Made by a program: the position numbers and the translations under genes
The notes under the pieces: model-generated
Database searches by the model: none
What the model was told of the DNA's origin: nothing
What the model saw: the letters and a program-made list of their open reading frames with translations, nothing else
In this document: positions 25,036-33,974 of the stretch, in pieces
How the letters are laid out: each line of letters opens with the position of its first letter
Numbering within the stretch: the stretch's first letter is position 1
Origin: JBGAHD01 sp044226395
GTDB lineage: Bacteria; Pseudomonadota; Gammaproteobacteria; Xanthomonadales; Ahniellaceae
DNA length: 64,000 nt
Direction of reading: 5' to 3'
Assembly (NCBI GenBank): GCA_044226395.1
Contig: JBGAHD010000002.1
Location: 1-64,000 of the forward strand

Positions 25036-25299
25036 TCGCCGTGCGCGTTCGCGCGCGGGCGCGCCGGCGCTCGCCCGCACCGATCGAGCCTCGCGCGCAC
25101 TTCTAACGCGCGTCGAACGCGACCAACTCCTCGCGCTGAATCCACGCCCCCTTCGACCGCGTACTGCTGCGGTCCTCGCCGTGGTCGCGGCCGCGTCGTG
25201 GGGACATGGGCCATTCGGCCATCGGCGACGAATCGTCGTCGACAACGAGGAATTCCCGCGCGCCAACGGACCCGGCGCGCGTCGCACGAGGAGTGACAC

Positions 25300-26064
25300 A
25301 TGACCCGATTCACCCGTTGCTGCGCTGGCCTGGGCCTGATGATGCTGTCCGGCATGTCGCTCGCGGCCAACCACACCGTCGAGATCGTCGGCAACAGTTT
25401 CAGTCCGGCGCAGTTGACCATCCAGGTCGGCGACACCGTGACCTGGCACAAGACCGGCGGTTTTCACAATGTGGTCGCCGACGACAACAGTTATCGCTCG
25501 GGCGCGGCGACCAACGCGGCGTTCGACTTCTCGCACACCTTCAACGCGGCCGGCACCTCGGGCTATTACTGCGACGTGCATGGCTCGGCCGGCGGCTCGG
25601 GCATGGCCGGTCGCATCATCGTGGAGCCGGGGCAGACGACCGCGCCCTTCGTGATCAACGAAGGCGTGCAAGGCAGCTGGTACAACCCGGAGTTCGCGTC
25701 GCAGGGTTTCTTCTTCGATGTCTCGCCGAGTCTGAACCTGTTCGCCGTGGCCTGGTTCACGTGGACGACCACGCCGGGTCAGTACGACTGGCTCACCGCC
25801 TCGGGACCGTTTTCGCTGGGACAGCCGACCGCGCTCGTGTTCAATCGCTCGCGCGGCGGCGTGTTCAACAGCGGCGTGGCCACGCAGACCACGCCGGCCG
25901 GCACCGGCATCCTGACCTTCACCGATTGCTCGCACGCGAGTCTGCAATTCACGCTGACCGATCCGCCGGCCAGCGGCACGATTCCGCTGGTGCGCTTGCT
26001 GCCGGTCAGCACGCTGTGCACGGCCGCGAATCCGGGATCGAGCGGCGCCGAAGACGCGCGCTGA
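25300..26064 (+). CDS. Secreted cupredoxin with C-terminal GxW-type module
   Basis: 254 residues. Signal peptide (to about SLAANH), then a plastocyanin-like domain (24-110). Type 1 copper ligands are visible in order: His56 (GGFHNVV), Cys91 and His94 (GYYCDVHGSAGGSG), Met102. From about 118 to 235 a second module (GVQGSWYNPEFASQGFFFDV, NRSRGGVFN, LTFTDCSHASLQFTL, IPLVRLLP) resembles the N-terminal module of the beta-helix protein at 14563. GAGGAG lies 7 bases before the ATG. Role unknown: electron carrier or copper-binding surface protein. Convergent with cysA. Confidence 0.88.
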   Translation: MTRFTRCCAGLGLMMLSGMSLAANHTVEIVGNSFSPAQLTIQVGDTVTWHKTGGFHNVVADDNSYRSGAATNAAFDFSHTFNAAGTSGYYCDVHGSAGGSGMAGRIIVEPGQTTAPFVINEGVQGSWYNPEFASQGFFFDVSPSLNLFAVAWFTWTTTPGQYDWLTASGPFSLGQPTALVFNRSRGGVFNSGVATQTTPAGTGILTFTDCSHASLQFTLTDPPASGTIPLVRLLPVSTLCTAANPGSSGAEDAR

Positions 26065-26079
26065 TCGTGACGACTTGCC

Positions 26080-26104
26080 CGCCAGCGCGCGCTTCGCGTT
26101 GGCG
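26080..26104. terminator. Bidirectional terminator between cupredoxin and cysA
   Basis: Ten-base-pair stem CGCCAGCGCG (26080-26089) / CGCGTTGGCG (26095-26104) with one G-T pair and a five-base loop, in the 48-base gap between the convergent genes. No T-run. Confidence 0.45.
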
Positions 26105-26112
26105 GCCAGCGC

Positions 26113-27270
26113 TCAACCTGGCGTGAGTTCGCGGGCGCGCGCGATCACGCGCGACGCGCTCGACTCATCCCGGCCGCGCGCCTCTTCGCGCACGAGCAGA
26201 TGCTCCGACGCCTCAACCGACTGACCGCCCTCGCCACGCGCATACAGATGCCATTGCGTGGGCTTGAAGTGCGCCCAATCGCCCCGCGCCAACGCGGGTC
26301 GGCGCGCGCATTCGAGTTCGACGCGCGTTTCCTCGGCGCCCGCGACCGCATCGATGCGAAAGCGCGAACCCGCGCGCGACACCGCCACCACGCGCGCGGC
26401 GATCGCGCTGGCGGAGGCCTCGCACAGCTCGACATGCTGGGGTCGAAACAGCAGATCCGCCGCGCCATCGGGCGCCGCGCGCGCGATCAAATCCAGCGCA
26501 CGCCCTTCGTGATGCACGCGGCCACCGTGAATCATCACGGGCAGCGCGGAGGATTCACCGACGAACTCGTGCACGAAGCGCGTCGCCGGGCGTTCGAAGA
26601 TCTCATCGGGCGTGCCGACCTGCACCAGGCGACCCGCGTGCATCACGGCCACGCGATCGGCGAGTTCCAGGGCTTCGTCCTGATCGTGTGTCACCAACAC
26701 CGTGGTCAACCCCGTGCTGTCGTGGATGCGTCGCAGCCAGCGACGCAGGTCCTTGCGTACCTGCGCGTCGAGCGCGCCGAAGGGTTCGTCGAGCAGCAGT
26801 ACGCGCGGATCGATCGCCAGCGCGCGCGCCAGGGCCACGCGTTGTTGCTGACCGCCCGACAACTGCGAGGGATAGCGTGCGGCCGTTTCTTCCAGGCGCA
26901 TCAAGGCTAGGAGTTCATCGACGCGACGATCGATTCGCGCGCGATCGGGACGTTCGCGACGCGGCAACGCGCGCAAGCCGAAGGCCACGTTCTCGCGCAC
27001 GCTCAAATGTTGAAACAAGGCGTAGTGCTGAAACACGAAGCCCACGCGTCGTCGCTGAATGGGCCAGGACGCCGTGTCGTCGTCGTCGAACAACACCTGG
27101 CCCGCGTCGGGCCGCTCGAGGCCGCCGATGATGCGCAGCAAGGTCGTCTTGCCCGAGCCCGAAGGCCCGAGCAGCGCCAGCAACTCGCCCGAAGCCACGG
27201 CCAGCGAGACCTGATCGATCACGCTCGTCGCGCCGAAGCGCTTGTGCAATTGTCGAAGTCCGATGCGCAT
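26113..27270 (-). CDS. cysA: Sulfate ABC transporter ATP-binding protein
   Basis: Energises sulfate/thiosulfate uptake through CysTW. 385 residues: Walker A LLGPSGSGKTT, Q-loop FVFQHYALFQHLSV, signature LSGGQQQRVALARALA, Walker B RVLLLDEPFGALD, H-loop VLVTHDQDEALELAD. A C-terminal TOBE-type regulatory domain (about 240-370) follows. The ATG at 27270 fits the family start MRIGLRQLHKRFG; the longer open frame overlaps cysW. Last gene of a five-gene minus-strand operon, 13 bases after cysW. Confidence 0.94.
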   Translation of the reverse strand: MRIGLRQLHKRFGATSVIDQVSLAVASGELLALLGPSGSGKTTLLRIIGGLERPDAGQVLFDDDDTASWPIQRRRVGFVFQHYALFQHLSVRENVAFGLRALPRRERPDRARIDRRVDELLALMRLEETAARYPSQLSGGQQQRVALARALAIDPRVLLLDEPFGALDAQVRKDLRRWLRRIHDSTGLTTVLVTHDQDEALELADRVAVMHAGRLVQVGTPDEIFERPATRFVHEFVGESSALPVMIHGGRVHHEGRALDLIARAAPDGAADLLFRPQHVELCEASASAIAARVVAVSRAGSRFRIDAVAGAEETRVELECARRPALARGDWAHFKPTQWHLYARGEGGQSVEASEHLLVREEARGRDESSASRVIARARELTPG

Positions 27271-27283
27271 GTCCGCTCCGCGA

Positions 27284-28135
27284 TCAATGACGCCGATTCG
27301 CCGCCAGCGCATCGGCGTGACGCCACTCCAGGAAGGACTTGGCGCCGAGCGTGAGCAAGGCCGCCAAGGCCAGGAGCGAAGCCACGGCGAAGGCCGCGAC
27401 GAAGTTGTATTCGTTGTAGAGAATCTCGACGTGCAGCGGCAACGTGTTGGTCTCGCCCCGAATGTGACCCGAGACCACCGACACCGCGCCGAATTCGCCC
27501 ATCGCGCGCGCATTGCACAGCAAGACGCCGTACAGCAGTCCCCAGCGAATGCGCGGTAAAGTCACGCGCGTGAACGCACGCCAGCCCGAGGCGCCGAGCG
27601 ACAGCGCCACTTCCTCGGCATCGCGACCTTGCTCCTGCATCAGCGGAATCAGCTCGCGCGCGACGAAGGGAAACGTCACGAACACTGTCGCCAGCACGAT
27701 GCCGGGCACGGCGAAGATGATCTGCACGTCGTGCGCGTCGAGCCACGGGCCCAACCACCCATGCGCGCCGTAAAGCAGCACATAGACCAAACCCGAGATC
27801 ACGGGCGACACCGAGAACGGCAGATCGATCAAGGTGATCAGGGCCGACTTGCCGCGAAACTCGAACTTGGCGATGGCCCACGCGGCGATCACGCCAAACA
27901 CCGCGTTGAGCGGCACGGCGATCGCGGCGACCAGCAAGGTCAGACGAAGCGCGGACAAGGCATCAGGCTCGCGCAAGGCTTCGAGATACAGGCCCACGCC
28001 GCGACGCAGTGCCTCATGAAACACCGTGGCCAAGGGCAAGATCAGCAGCACGATCAGGACCGCGATCGCGATCGCGATCAAGCCGCGCGTCACCCACGGC
28101 GATTCACCCACGATCGGCCGAGCGCGCGCGTTCAT
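27284..28135 (-). CDS. cysW: Sulfate ABC transporter permease CysW
   Basis: 283 residues with about six membrane segments and the EAA-type loop (EEVALSLGASGWRAFTRVTL) that contacts CysA. Its end region ARAMGEFGAVSVVSGHIRGE with TLPLHVEILYNEYN is characteristic of CysW. The ATG overlaps the cysT stop as ATGA, which couples synthesis of the two permease subunits. Confidence 0.95.
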   Translation of the reverse strand: MNARARPIVGESPWVTRGLIAIAIAVLIVLLILPLATVFHEALRRGVGLYLEALREPDALSALRLTLLVAAIAVPLNAVFGVIAAWAIAKFEFRGKSALITLIDLPFSVSPVISGLVYVLLYGAHGWLGPWLDAHDVQIIFAVPGIVLATVFVTFPFVARELIPLMQEQGRDAEEVALSLGASGWRAFTRVTLPRIRWGLLYGVLLCNARAMGEFGAVSVVSGHIRGETNTLPLHVEILYNEYNFVAAFAVASLLALAALLTLGAKSFLEWRHADALAANRRH

Positions 28136-28998
28136 GCGCGACCCGCGCGGTCGCGACGTCGTCGCGTCCAGCCTTGCAGTAGATTCACCGCCAGCAGAAT
28201 CGCGAACGACAGCAGCAACATCACCACCGCGATCGCCGCCGCGCCCGCGTAGTCGTATTGCTCCAGCTGGATCACGATCAACAGCGGCGCGATCTCGGAT
28301 CGGAACGGCATATTGCCGGCGATGAAGATCACCGAGCCGTATTCACCCACCGCGCGCGCGAAGGCCAGTGCCGCGCCCGTGAGCAGCGCCGGTCGTACGG
28401 CCGGCAGGATCACGCGACGAAACGTGCGCCACCGCCCCGCGCCTAAAGTCGCCGCGGCCTCTTCGGGCGCGTGACCGAGATCGGCCAACACTGGCTGCAC
28501 CGTGCGCACCACGAAAGGTAGACCGACGAAGATCAAGGCCACCACCACGCCCAACGGCGTGAACGCGACCGGGATGCCCCACGACAGCAACACTTCGCCC
28601 AACACACCATGCGGCCCAAACAACGCCGTGAGCGCGATGCCCGCGACCGCCGTGGGCAGCGCGATCGGCAAATCGACGAGCGCGTCGAGCAGCGCGCGAC
28701 CGGGAAAGCGATAGCGCACCAAGACCCAAGCCACCAACAAGCCCAACACCGCATCGACCACGGCCGCGATCGCCGCCGCGCCGAATGACAGCCGATACGC
28801 CGCCAGCGCGCGCGACGACAAGCCGACGTCGACGAAGTGCGCCCAGCCTTCGGAGAAACCGCGCGCGAACACCGCCGCCAGCGGCAATAGCACGATCACC
28901 ACCAAGTACCCGATGCTGACGCCGAGCGTCCAGCGTCGACCGGGCAGCACATCGCGCCGCCCGCGCCAGATCGCCGCATCGAGGGTGCTCGCGCTCAC
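28132..28998 (-). CDS. cysT: Sulfate ABC transporter permease CysT
   Basis: 288 residues, six membrane segments, loop EEAAATLGAGRWRTFRRVIL, and AFARAVGEYGSVIFIAGNMP with EIAPLLIVIQLEQYDY typical of CysT/CysU. The GTG at 28998, four bases past the porin stop, gives the family length. A longer frame runs back into the porin gene and is rejected. Confidence 0.93.
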   Translation of the reverse strand: MSASTLDAAIWRGRRDVLPGRRWTLGVSIGYLVVIVLLPLAAVFARGFSEGWAHFVDVGLSSRALAAYRLSFGAAAIAAVVDAVLGLLVAWVLVRYRFPGRALLDALVDLPIALPTAVAGIALTALFGPHGVLGEVLLSWGIPVAFTPLGVVVALIFVGLPFVVRTVQPVLADLGHAPEEAAATLGAGRWRTFRRVILPAVRPALLTGAALAFARAVGEYGSVIFIAGNMPFRSEIAPLLIVIQLEQYDYAGAAAIAVVMLLLSFAILLAVNLLQGWTRRRRDRAGRA

Positions 28999-29002
28999 GG
29001 CC

Positions 29003-30415
29003 TCACCAATCGATGTGCAGGCGCGTGGCGAAGGCATCGCCGCGCGTTTGATTGCCCACGGGATCGAGCGGCGTGTTGTCGCCACTGAAGCGCAGGTAGT
29101 TGAACATCAGTTTTAGATTGGGATTGAGATACCAGTTGAGCGCGGCCGTGGCCACATGACCACGATTGCCATGAAAGGCCGCGACCGGCGTCTCGGAGAA
29201 GTCGAAGCGGTCGTAGCGCAGCGCGACTTCCCACGCGCCCCACGTGCCCTTGCTCGGATCGAAATCGCGATAAGGCTTCACGCGATCGAAGCTGCCGGTC
29301 TTGAGCGGTCGCGATTCGCCGGTGAGGAACCACGAGCCGTAGACGTAGTAACCGTCGAAGCTTGGATCATCCAGACCTTGGTAGCGATCGGCGGTCGCGC
29401 GGCCGTACTCGCCCGCCAAGGTCAGCGGTCCGCGGATGTACACGGCTTCCGCGCCGAGATACTTCAGCGCATCGACTTGGCGAATCACGCCAGTGTCCGC
29501 GATGTTGCCGCCGTCGACGCGCACGTTCGGGCGGTCGGCGAAGCGCACGGCGTCCGGCGTGCTGCCGTCTTTCAGTTCCGCGCGGTAATAGCCCGAAAAG
29601 CCAAGCTGCAGGATGTGATTGGGTTCGAAAAACGGTGCCCAGGTGACGCGGCCGTTGACGCCGGTGCTTTCGTCGGACGCGGTGGCAGCGCGCGTGGAGC
29701 TCTCGCCATCGCCGAACACGCCGACGCCGACCGTGAACTTGTCGGTGCCGCGAAACGCCGACAAGCCGATGCGCCGTTCCGCGCCCGGCGTGCCGAAGGC
29801 ATTGGTGACGATGCCGCGTTCGAGAAAGGTGTTGTAGTTGTCGCTGTTGTTCGACTCCAGCCCATACGGCGCTTTGTGCTGACCGAGGGTGAATACCCAC
29901 GGCCGCACGGCGACGTATTGCACATAGGCATCGGTCAGCGAAATTTGATTGCCGGCGAAATCGGCCTCGGCGCGCCATTTGAAATCGCGATAGAGATCGC
30001 CTTCCAAGCCAATGCGCGCGCGCCGGAAGCCGGTGCCTGAGTTGTAGTCGTAACCGCCTTCGCGCGCATGGAAGGCCACCGCGTCGGCATCGACCACGCC
30101 GCGCAGCTTGAAGGTGAAGTCGCCATTGACGCTGGCATAGCTCGGCACAACGCCCGGCTGCGCGGCGCGCGCCGCGCGGTTTTCGACGCGCTCCAGGCGT
30201 TCGGTGCGGAACTGCAGTTGCTCGCGCAGCTCGCGGTTCTCGTGCTCGAGTTGATCCAAGCGCGATTCGAGCTGCTGCAGGCGCGCGAGCACGGCATCGG
30301 CGGTGTCATCGGCGCTCGCGAGCGCCGGCAAGGCGAGCGCGATGGCCAAACTCAGCGCGCGCGGCGGCACGTGCCGTCGCGGGCTGACCCGCGCGGTGTC
30401 GACGGAAAGGTTCAT
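29003..30415 (-). CDS. OprP/OprO-type anion porin in the sulfate operon
   Basis: Outer-membrane barrel of 470 residues. Signal peptide (to about ALASA), then a coiled coil (LARLQQLESRLDQLEHENREL, roughly 40-75, likely a trimerisation stalk). The rest is a porin barrel with family features: FKLRGVVDADAVAF, RRARIGLEGDLYRDFKWRAE, QHKAPYGLESNNSDNYNTF. OprP and OprO are best known as phosphate/polyphosphate porins. Here the gene lies between sbp and cysT (21 and 4 bases away), so sulfate or a related anion is the more likely substrate. GGAG lies 7 bases before the ATG. Confidence 0.9.
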   Translation of the reverse strand: MNLSVDTARVSPRRHVPPRALSLAIALALPALASADDTADAVLARLQQLESRLDQLEHENRELREQLQFRTERLERVENRAARAAQPGVVPSYASVNGDFTFKLRGVVDADAVAFHAREGGYDYNSGTGFRRARIGLEGDLYRDFKWRAEADFAGNQISLTDAYVQYVAVRPWVFTLGQHKAPYGLESNNSDNYNTFLERGIVTNAFGTPGAERRIGLSAFRGTDKFTVGVGVFGDGESSTRAATASDESTGVNGRVTWAPFFEPNHILQLGFSGYYRAELKDGSTPDAVRFADRPNVRVDGGNIADTGVIRQVDALKYLGAEAVYIRGPLTLAGEYGRATADRYQGLDDPSFDGYYVYGSWFLTGESRPLKTGSFDRVKPYRDFDPSKGTWGAWEVALRYDRFDFSETPVAAFHGNRGHVATAALNWYLNPNLKLMFNYLRFSGDNTPLDPVGNQTRGDAFATRLHIDW

Positions 30416-30436
30416 GTCAGGCTCCGAAGGAAAGGA

Positions 30437-31453
30437 CTAGCGACGCGCGGCCTCGAAGATCTGATCGAACAGACCGCCATCGTTGAAATGCGTGGCCTGG
30501 GCCTTGGCCCAGCCGCCGAAGTCGTGGTCGATATCGAGCAAGTCGATGGTCGGAAAGCGCGCGCCATACTTCGCCAGCGCTGCTGCAGAACGTGGTCGGT
30601 AGTACGAGCGCGCGATGATCTCCTGCGCGGGCTCGGAATAGAGAAAGCGCAAGTACGCCTCGGCCACTTCGCGCGTGCCGCGCTTGTCGACGATCTTGTC
30701 GACCACGGCCACGGGCGGTTCGGCGCGAATCGACAGCGAGGGCACGACGATCTCGAACTGATCCTTGCCCAATTCCTCGACCGCGAGAAAGGCTTCGTTT
30801 TCCCACGCCAGCAAGACATCGCCCAGACCGCGGCTGACGAAGGTCGTGGTCGAGCCTCGCGCGCCGGAATCGAGCACGGGCACGTTGCGGTACACGCGTG
30901 TCAAATACTCCAGCGCTTTCGTTTCCGAACCGTATTCCCGCAAGGCCCAGCCCCACGCGGCCAGATGATTCCAACGCGCGCCACCCGACGTCTTCGGATT
31001 GGGCGTGATCACCGACACGCCGTCGCGCGCGAGATCGCCCCAATCGCGGATGCCCTTGGGATTGCCCTTGCGCACCAGGAACACGATGGTCGAGTAGTAC
31101 GGTGTGCTGCGCTCGGGCAGCCGCGCTTGCCAGCCGCGATCGATGCTGCCGGCGCGGGCGGCAATCTCGTCGATGTCATAGGCCAGGGCCAAGGTCACGA
31201 CATCGGCCTTGAGGCCATCGATCACCGCGCGCGCCTGCTTGCCCGAGCCGCCGTGCGATTGTCGAATCGTGACGGTCTGGCCATGATCAGCGCGCCATTG
31301 CTCGGCGAAGGCGACATTGATGCGCTCGTACAACTCGCGCGTGGGATCGTAGGAGACATTGAGCAAGGTCACCGCGTCGGCGGCGCGCGCGTTCCCCGTC
31401 GCGGCGAGCGACAAACTCAGGACCAGCGTGGGCAACCAACGGACGAGGTTCAT
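30437..31453 (-). CDS. sbp: Periplasmic sulfate-binding protein
   Basis: 338 residues. Signal peptide (LPTLVLSLSLAATGNARA), then LLNVSYDPTRELYERINVAF, RQSHGGSGKQARAVIDGLKA, TLALAYDIDEIA, PNPKTSGGARWNHLAAWGWA and DSGARGSTTTFV. These are the classic sulfate-binding blocks of Sbp/CysP. GGAG lies before the ATG at 31453; upstream in-frame starts are ignored. First gene of sbp-porin-cysT-cysW-cysA. No clear CysB site was recognised upstream. Confidence 0.96.
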   Translation of the reverse strand: MNLVRWLPTLVLSLSLAATGNARAADAVTLLNVSYDPTRELYERINVAFAEQWRADHGQTVTIRQSHGGSGKQARAVIDGLKADVVTLALAYDIDEIAARAGSIDRGWQARLPERSTPYYSTIVFLVRKGNPKGIRDWGDLARDGVSVITPNPKTSGGARWNHLAAWGWALREYGSETKALEYLTRVYRNVPVLDSGARGSTTTFVSRGLGDVLLAWENEAFLAVEELGKDQFEIVVPSLSIRAEPPVAVVDKIVDKRGTREVAEAYLRFLYSEPAQEIIARSYYRPRSAAALAKYGARFPTIDLLDIDHDFGGWAKAQATHFNDGGLFDQIFEAARR

Positions 31454-31569
31454 GATGCGGTCTCCAAAGAACTGACCGTCATTGGGCATCAGCGCCGACC
31501 CCGCGGGGAAATAGCCCCCCGCCATATCCTCATGCACCCCTCATCGCGAAGCCACGCGCGAAACCCGCG

Positions 31570-32208
31570 TCAAACCGCGCCACGCCAGCCTTGCCACAAC
31601 GTCGCCACCGCCGCCAGCATCAAGGCCACGCCGACCACGCGCGCGATCACCACGGCGCGTTCCGGCCGATCCTGCAAGCCGCTTCGCGCGCGCGCCGCCA
31701 CCAAGGCGAGCGCGCCGTACACCAGCGCTTGCGTGAACGCGATGATCGCGCCCAGCACCAGCGCCTGCCGCGCGATCACGCCTTCGGCAGGCCGCAAGAA
31801 CTGCGGAAAGATCGCGAGCATGAAGACATAGGCCTTGGGATTGCTCAAGCACGTGAGCATGGCCTGCGCGAACACCACGCCACGCGCGCGACGCGGCGCG
31901 TTGGTGTCCACGCGCAGCGCCGCGCCACCACGCAGAATCGCCCAACCGATCCACGCCATGTAAGCCGCGCCCGCGATCAGCATCGCGTTGAATGCCGCCG
32001 GCCACAGCGCGAGCACCGTCGCGATGCCGAGCGCGCCGAGCGTCGTATGCACCACGCCGCCCGCGATGATGCCACCCACGGCCGCGAGCCCCGCGCCGCG
32101 CCCGCCGACCAGACTGCTCGCCAGCACATAGGCCATGTCCAGGCCCGGCAACACGACCACGCCGAACACAACGACAAAGAACAACCACAACTGCTGCGCA
32201 TGACTCAC
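31570..32208 (-). CDS. LysE/RhtB-family amino-acid exporter
   Basis: 212 residues, about six membrane segments: FFVVVFGVVVLPGLDMAYVL at the N-terminus with the family PGP-like LPGLD turn, LGALGIATVLALWPAAF, AYMAWIGWAILRGGAA, CLSNPKAYVFMLAIFPQFL. Substrate unknown. Two GTG codons compete; the second (32208) is chosen because AGGAG lies 7 bases before it, but only one base before the first. Divergent from the WYL regulator, which may control it. Confidence 0.9.
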   Translation of the reverse strand: MSHAQQLWLFFVVVFGVVVLPGLDMAYVLASSLVGGRGAGLAAVGGIIAGGVVHTTLGALGIATVLALWPAAFNAMLIAGAAYMAWIGWAILRGGAALRVDTNAPRRARGVVFAQAMLTCLSNPKAYVFMLAIFPQFLRPAEGVIARQALVLGAIIAFTQALVYGALALVAARARSGLQDRPERAVVIARVVGVALMLAAVATLWQGWRGAV

Positions 32209-32323
32209 GGGCACTCTCCTGCGGGGCGTGGATTTCGAAGACGCGCGCGAATGGCCGAAGCAATCCGCGTCGATGGCGCGCAGGTTCGTAGTGAATCAGG
32301 GCACTTTACGTCCTATTTCAGCC

Positions 32324-32336
32324 TAGACTAGACGCC
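32324..32336 (+). promoter_or_regulatory. -10 element placed for a leaderless mRNA
   Basis: TAGACT (32324-32329) lies only seven bases before the ATG of the WYL regulator, so transcription should start at or within a base or two of the start codon. There is no ribosome site. Confidence 0.5.
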
Positions 32337-33341
32337 ATGACCCGCCCCACGACCCGCGTGCTTGCCGTGCTGGAACTGCTCCAGGCCCATCATCGCCTGG
32401 GCGGCGCGGAACTGGCCGAGCGCGTGGGCGTGGATCGGCGCACGCTGCGCCGCTACATCGCCGCGCTCGAAGACATGGGCGTGCCCATCGTCGCCGAACG
32501 CGGCCGCTTCGGCGCGTATGGTTTGATCGCGGGCTACAAGCTGCCGCCGATGATGTTCACCGACGACGAGGCTCTGGCCTTGAGTGTCGGTCTGCTCGCG
32601 GCACGCGGTCTTGGCTTGGCCGACGCGGCACCGGCCACGGCGAGCGCGCAAGCCAAGCTCGAACGCGTGATGCCACGCGCGCTGCAAAAACGCGCGCAAG
32701 CGATCGAACAGACCGTGGCCATCGACCTCAGCCGACCGATCGCGCCGGCCGATAATCGCGCGCTGCTGCACCTGACCGCCGCGGCGCAAACGCGTCAACG
32801 CGTGCGCCTGAGCTATCGCGCGCCCGATGGCCATGAGAGCGAACGCGACTTCGACACCTATGGCCTGGCCTATCGCGCCGGTCGCTGGTACGCGGTCGGC
32901 CATTGTCATCTGCGCCGCGCGCTGCGCAGCTTTCGCCTCGACCGCACCACGGGCGTGCAGCCGCTGCCCGTCAGCTTCGCGCGACCCGAGTACTTCGACG
33001 CACTCGCGCACCTGCGCGAAGCCGTGGCCAGCCTGCCGCGACGTCACGCGGTCGAAGTCTGGCTCGACACCTCGCTCGACCGCGCGCGTCACGAGCTGTT
33101 CTCCGCCATCGGCCTGCTGCAACCCCTGCCCCACGGCGTGCGCTTGATCGCGCAAGCGGACGACCTCGATTGGTTCGCGCGCGAACTGGCGCGATTGCCG
33201 TTCGACTACGAGGTGATATCGCCGCCGGGCCTGCGAGAGGCATTGCGCGCCCAAGGGCGACGTCTGCAAATGCTCGCGAAGAAACGCGCGCGCCCGCGCG
33301 AACGGGTCAGCGCGCGAGCGTCTTCGTCAAGAAAGCGGTGA
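32337..33341 (+). CDS. HTH-WYL transcriptional regulator
   Basis: 334 residues. N-terminal DeoR/HTH_11-type winged helix (VLAVLELLQAHHRLGGAELA, VDRRTLRRYIAALEDMGVPI) and a WYL ligand-sensing domain at about 140-215 (RVRLSYRAPDGHESERDFDT, YGLAYRAGRWYAVGHCHLRR). A WCX-like C-terminal part follows. YafY/PafBC-type family. The divergent LysE exporter is the obvious candidate target. Its mRNA is predicted to be leaderless. Confidence 0.92.
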   Translation: MTRPTTRVLAVLELLQAHHRLGGAELAERVGVDRRTLRRYIAALEDMGVPIVAERGRFGAYGLIAGYKLPPMMFTDDEALALSVGLLAARGLGLADAAPATASAQAKLERVMPRALQKRAQAIEQTVAIDLSRPIAPADNRALLHLTAAAQTRQRVRLSYRAPDGHESERDFDTYGLAYRAGRWYAVGHCHLRRALRSFRLDRTTGVQPLPVSFARPEYFDALAHLREAVASLPRRHAVEVWLDTSLDRARHELFSAIGLLQPLPHGVRLIAQADDLDWFARELARLPFDYEVISPPGLREALRAQGRRLQMLAKKRARPRERVSARASSSRKR

Positions 33342-33385
33342 TTTCGCTCGCGGCTTACCTTCGCTGACCTTCTCGATCGACGGTC

Positions 33386-33913
33386 TTAGGGCGCTAGCTC
33401 ACCGAGAATGCTCAGCACGCTCGACACGGTCTTCGCCCCGGCGTCCGGGCAACCGCCCGGATTGATCGCGATCAGCGTGAAGTGTCGGCCTTGGTACGCG
33501 CCCTCAATCGCATAGCTCGACGCGCCGTCCGCGGCGCAGTCGAGGCGTTGACCGTCGAGCGCGAGGAGTTCGGGCATCAAGGCTTCCAACGCGGGTGGCC
33601 AGGGTTTCAAAGGGCGCGAGGCGTCCTTGCGATAGCGCACGGGACAGGGCGTGTCGCGATACGCGGCGGGATCGACGGGCATGATGTAGTGGCGCAGTGT
33701 GCGCGCGGTGACGCGCCAGCCGCGGGCGCGGCAACTGAGATGGATGTCGGACCACACGCGCAGTTCCGGTCCGGCGGCTTGATCAAGCGTGGACAAGGCG
33801 GCGGCGCGCGCGTGTCGGCTCGCGGCGTCATCGACGTCGCGAGCGCGCGTTGGCGACAAAGGCGCGAGGAGGATGCCCGCGAGCAGCCAGGAGATGACGA
33901 GGACGCGAGGCAT
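33386..33913 (-). CDS. Secreted hypothetical protein
   Basis: 175 residues. N-terminal signal peptide (VLVISWLLAGILLAPLSPTRA). The mature part has three Cys (HLSCRARGW, CPVRYRK, LDCAADG) and a fourth in PGGCPDAG, compatible with two disulfides. No family recognised. It lies 61 bases downstream of the SDR gene on the same strand and may share its transcript. Confidence 0.7.
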   Translation of the reverse strand: MPRVLVISWLLAGILLAPLSPTRARDVDDAASRHARAAALSTLDQAAGPELRVWSDIHLSCRARGWRVTARTLRHYIMPVDPAAYRDTPCPVRYRKDASRPLKPWPPALEALMPELLALDGQRLDCAADGASSYAIEGAYQGRHFTLIAINPGGCPDAGAKTVSSVLSILGELAP

Positions 33914-33974
33914 GACGACTTCCTTGTGCTTGAACCCGCGCCATCATGCCTGAAATGGCGCGGCGACGCGGCGC

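Noticed and set aside
25036..25299. Extra gene between the foldase and cupredoxin genes
   Set aside because: Open frames here are short shadows without ribosome sites; the 264 bases show only the cupredoxin ribosome site.
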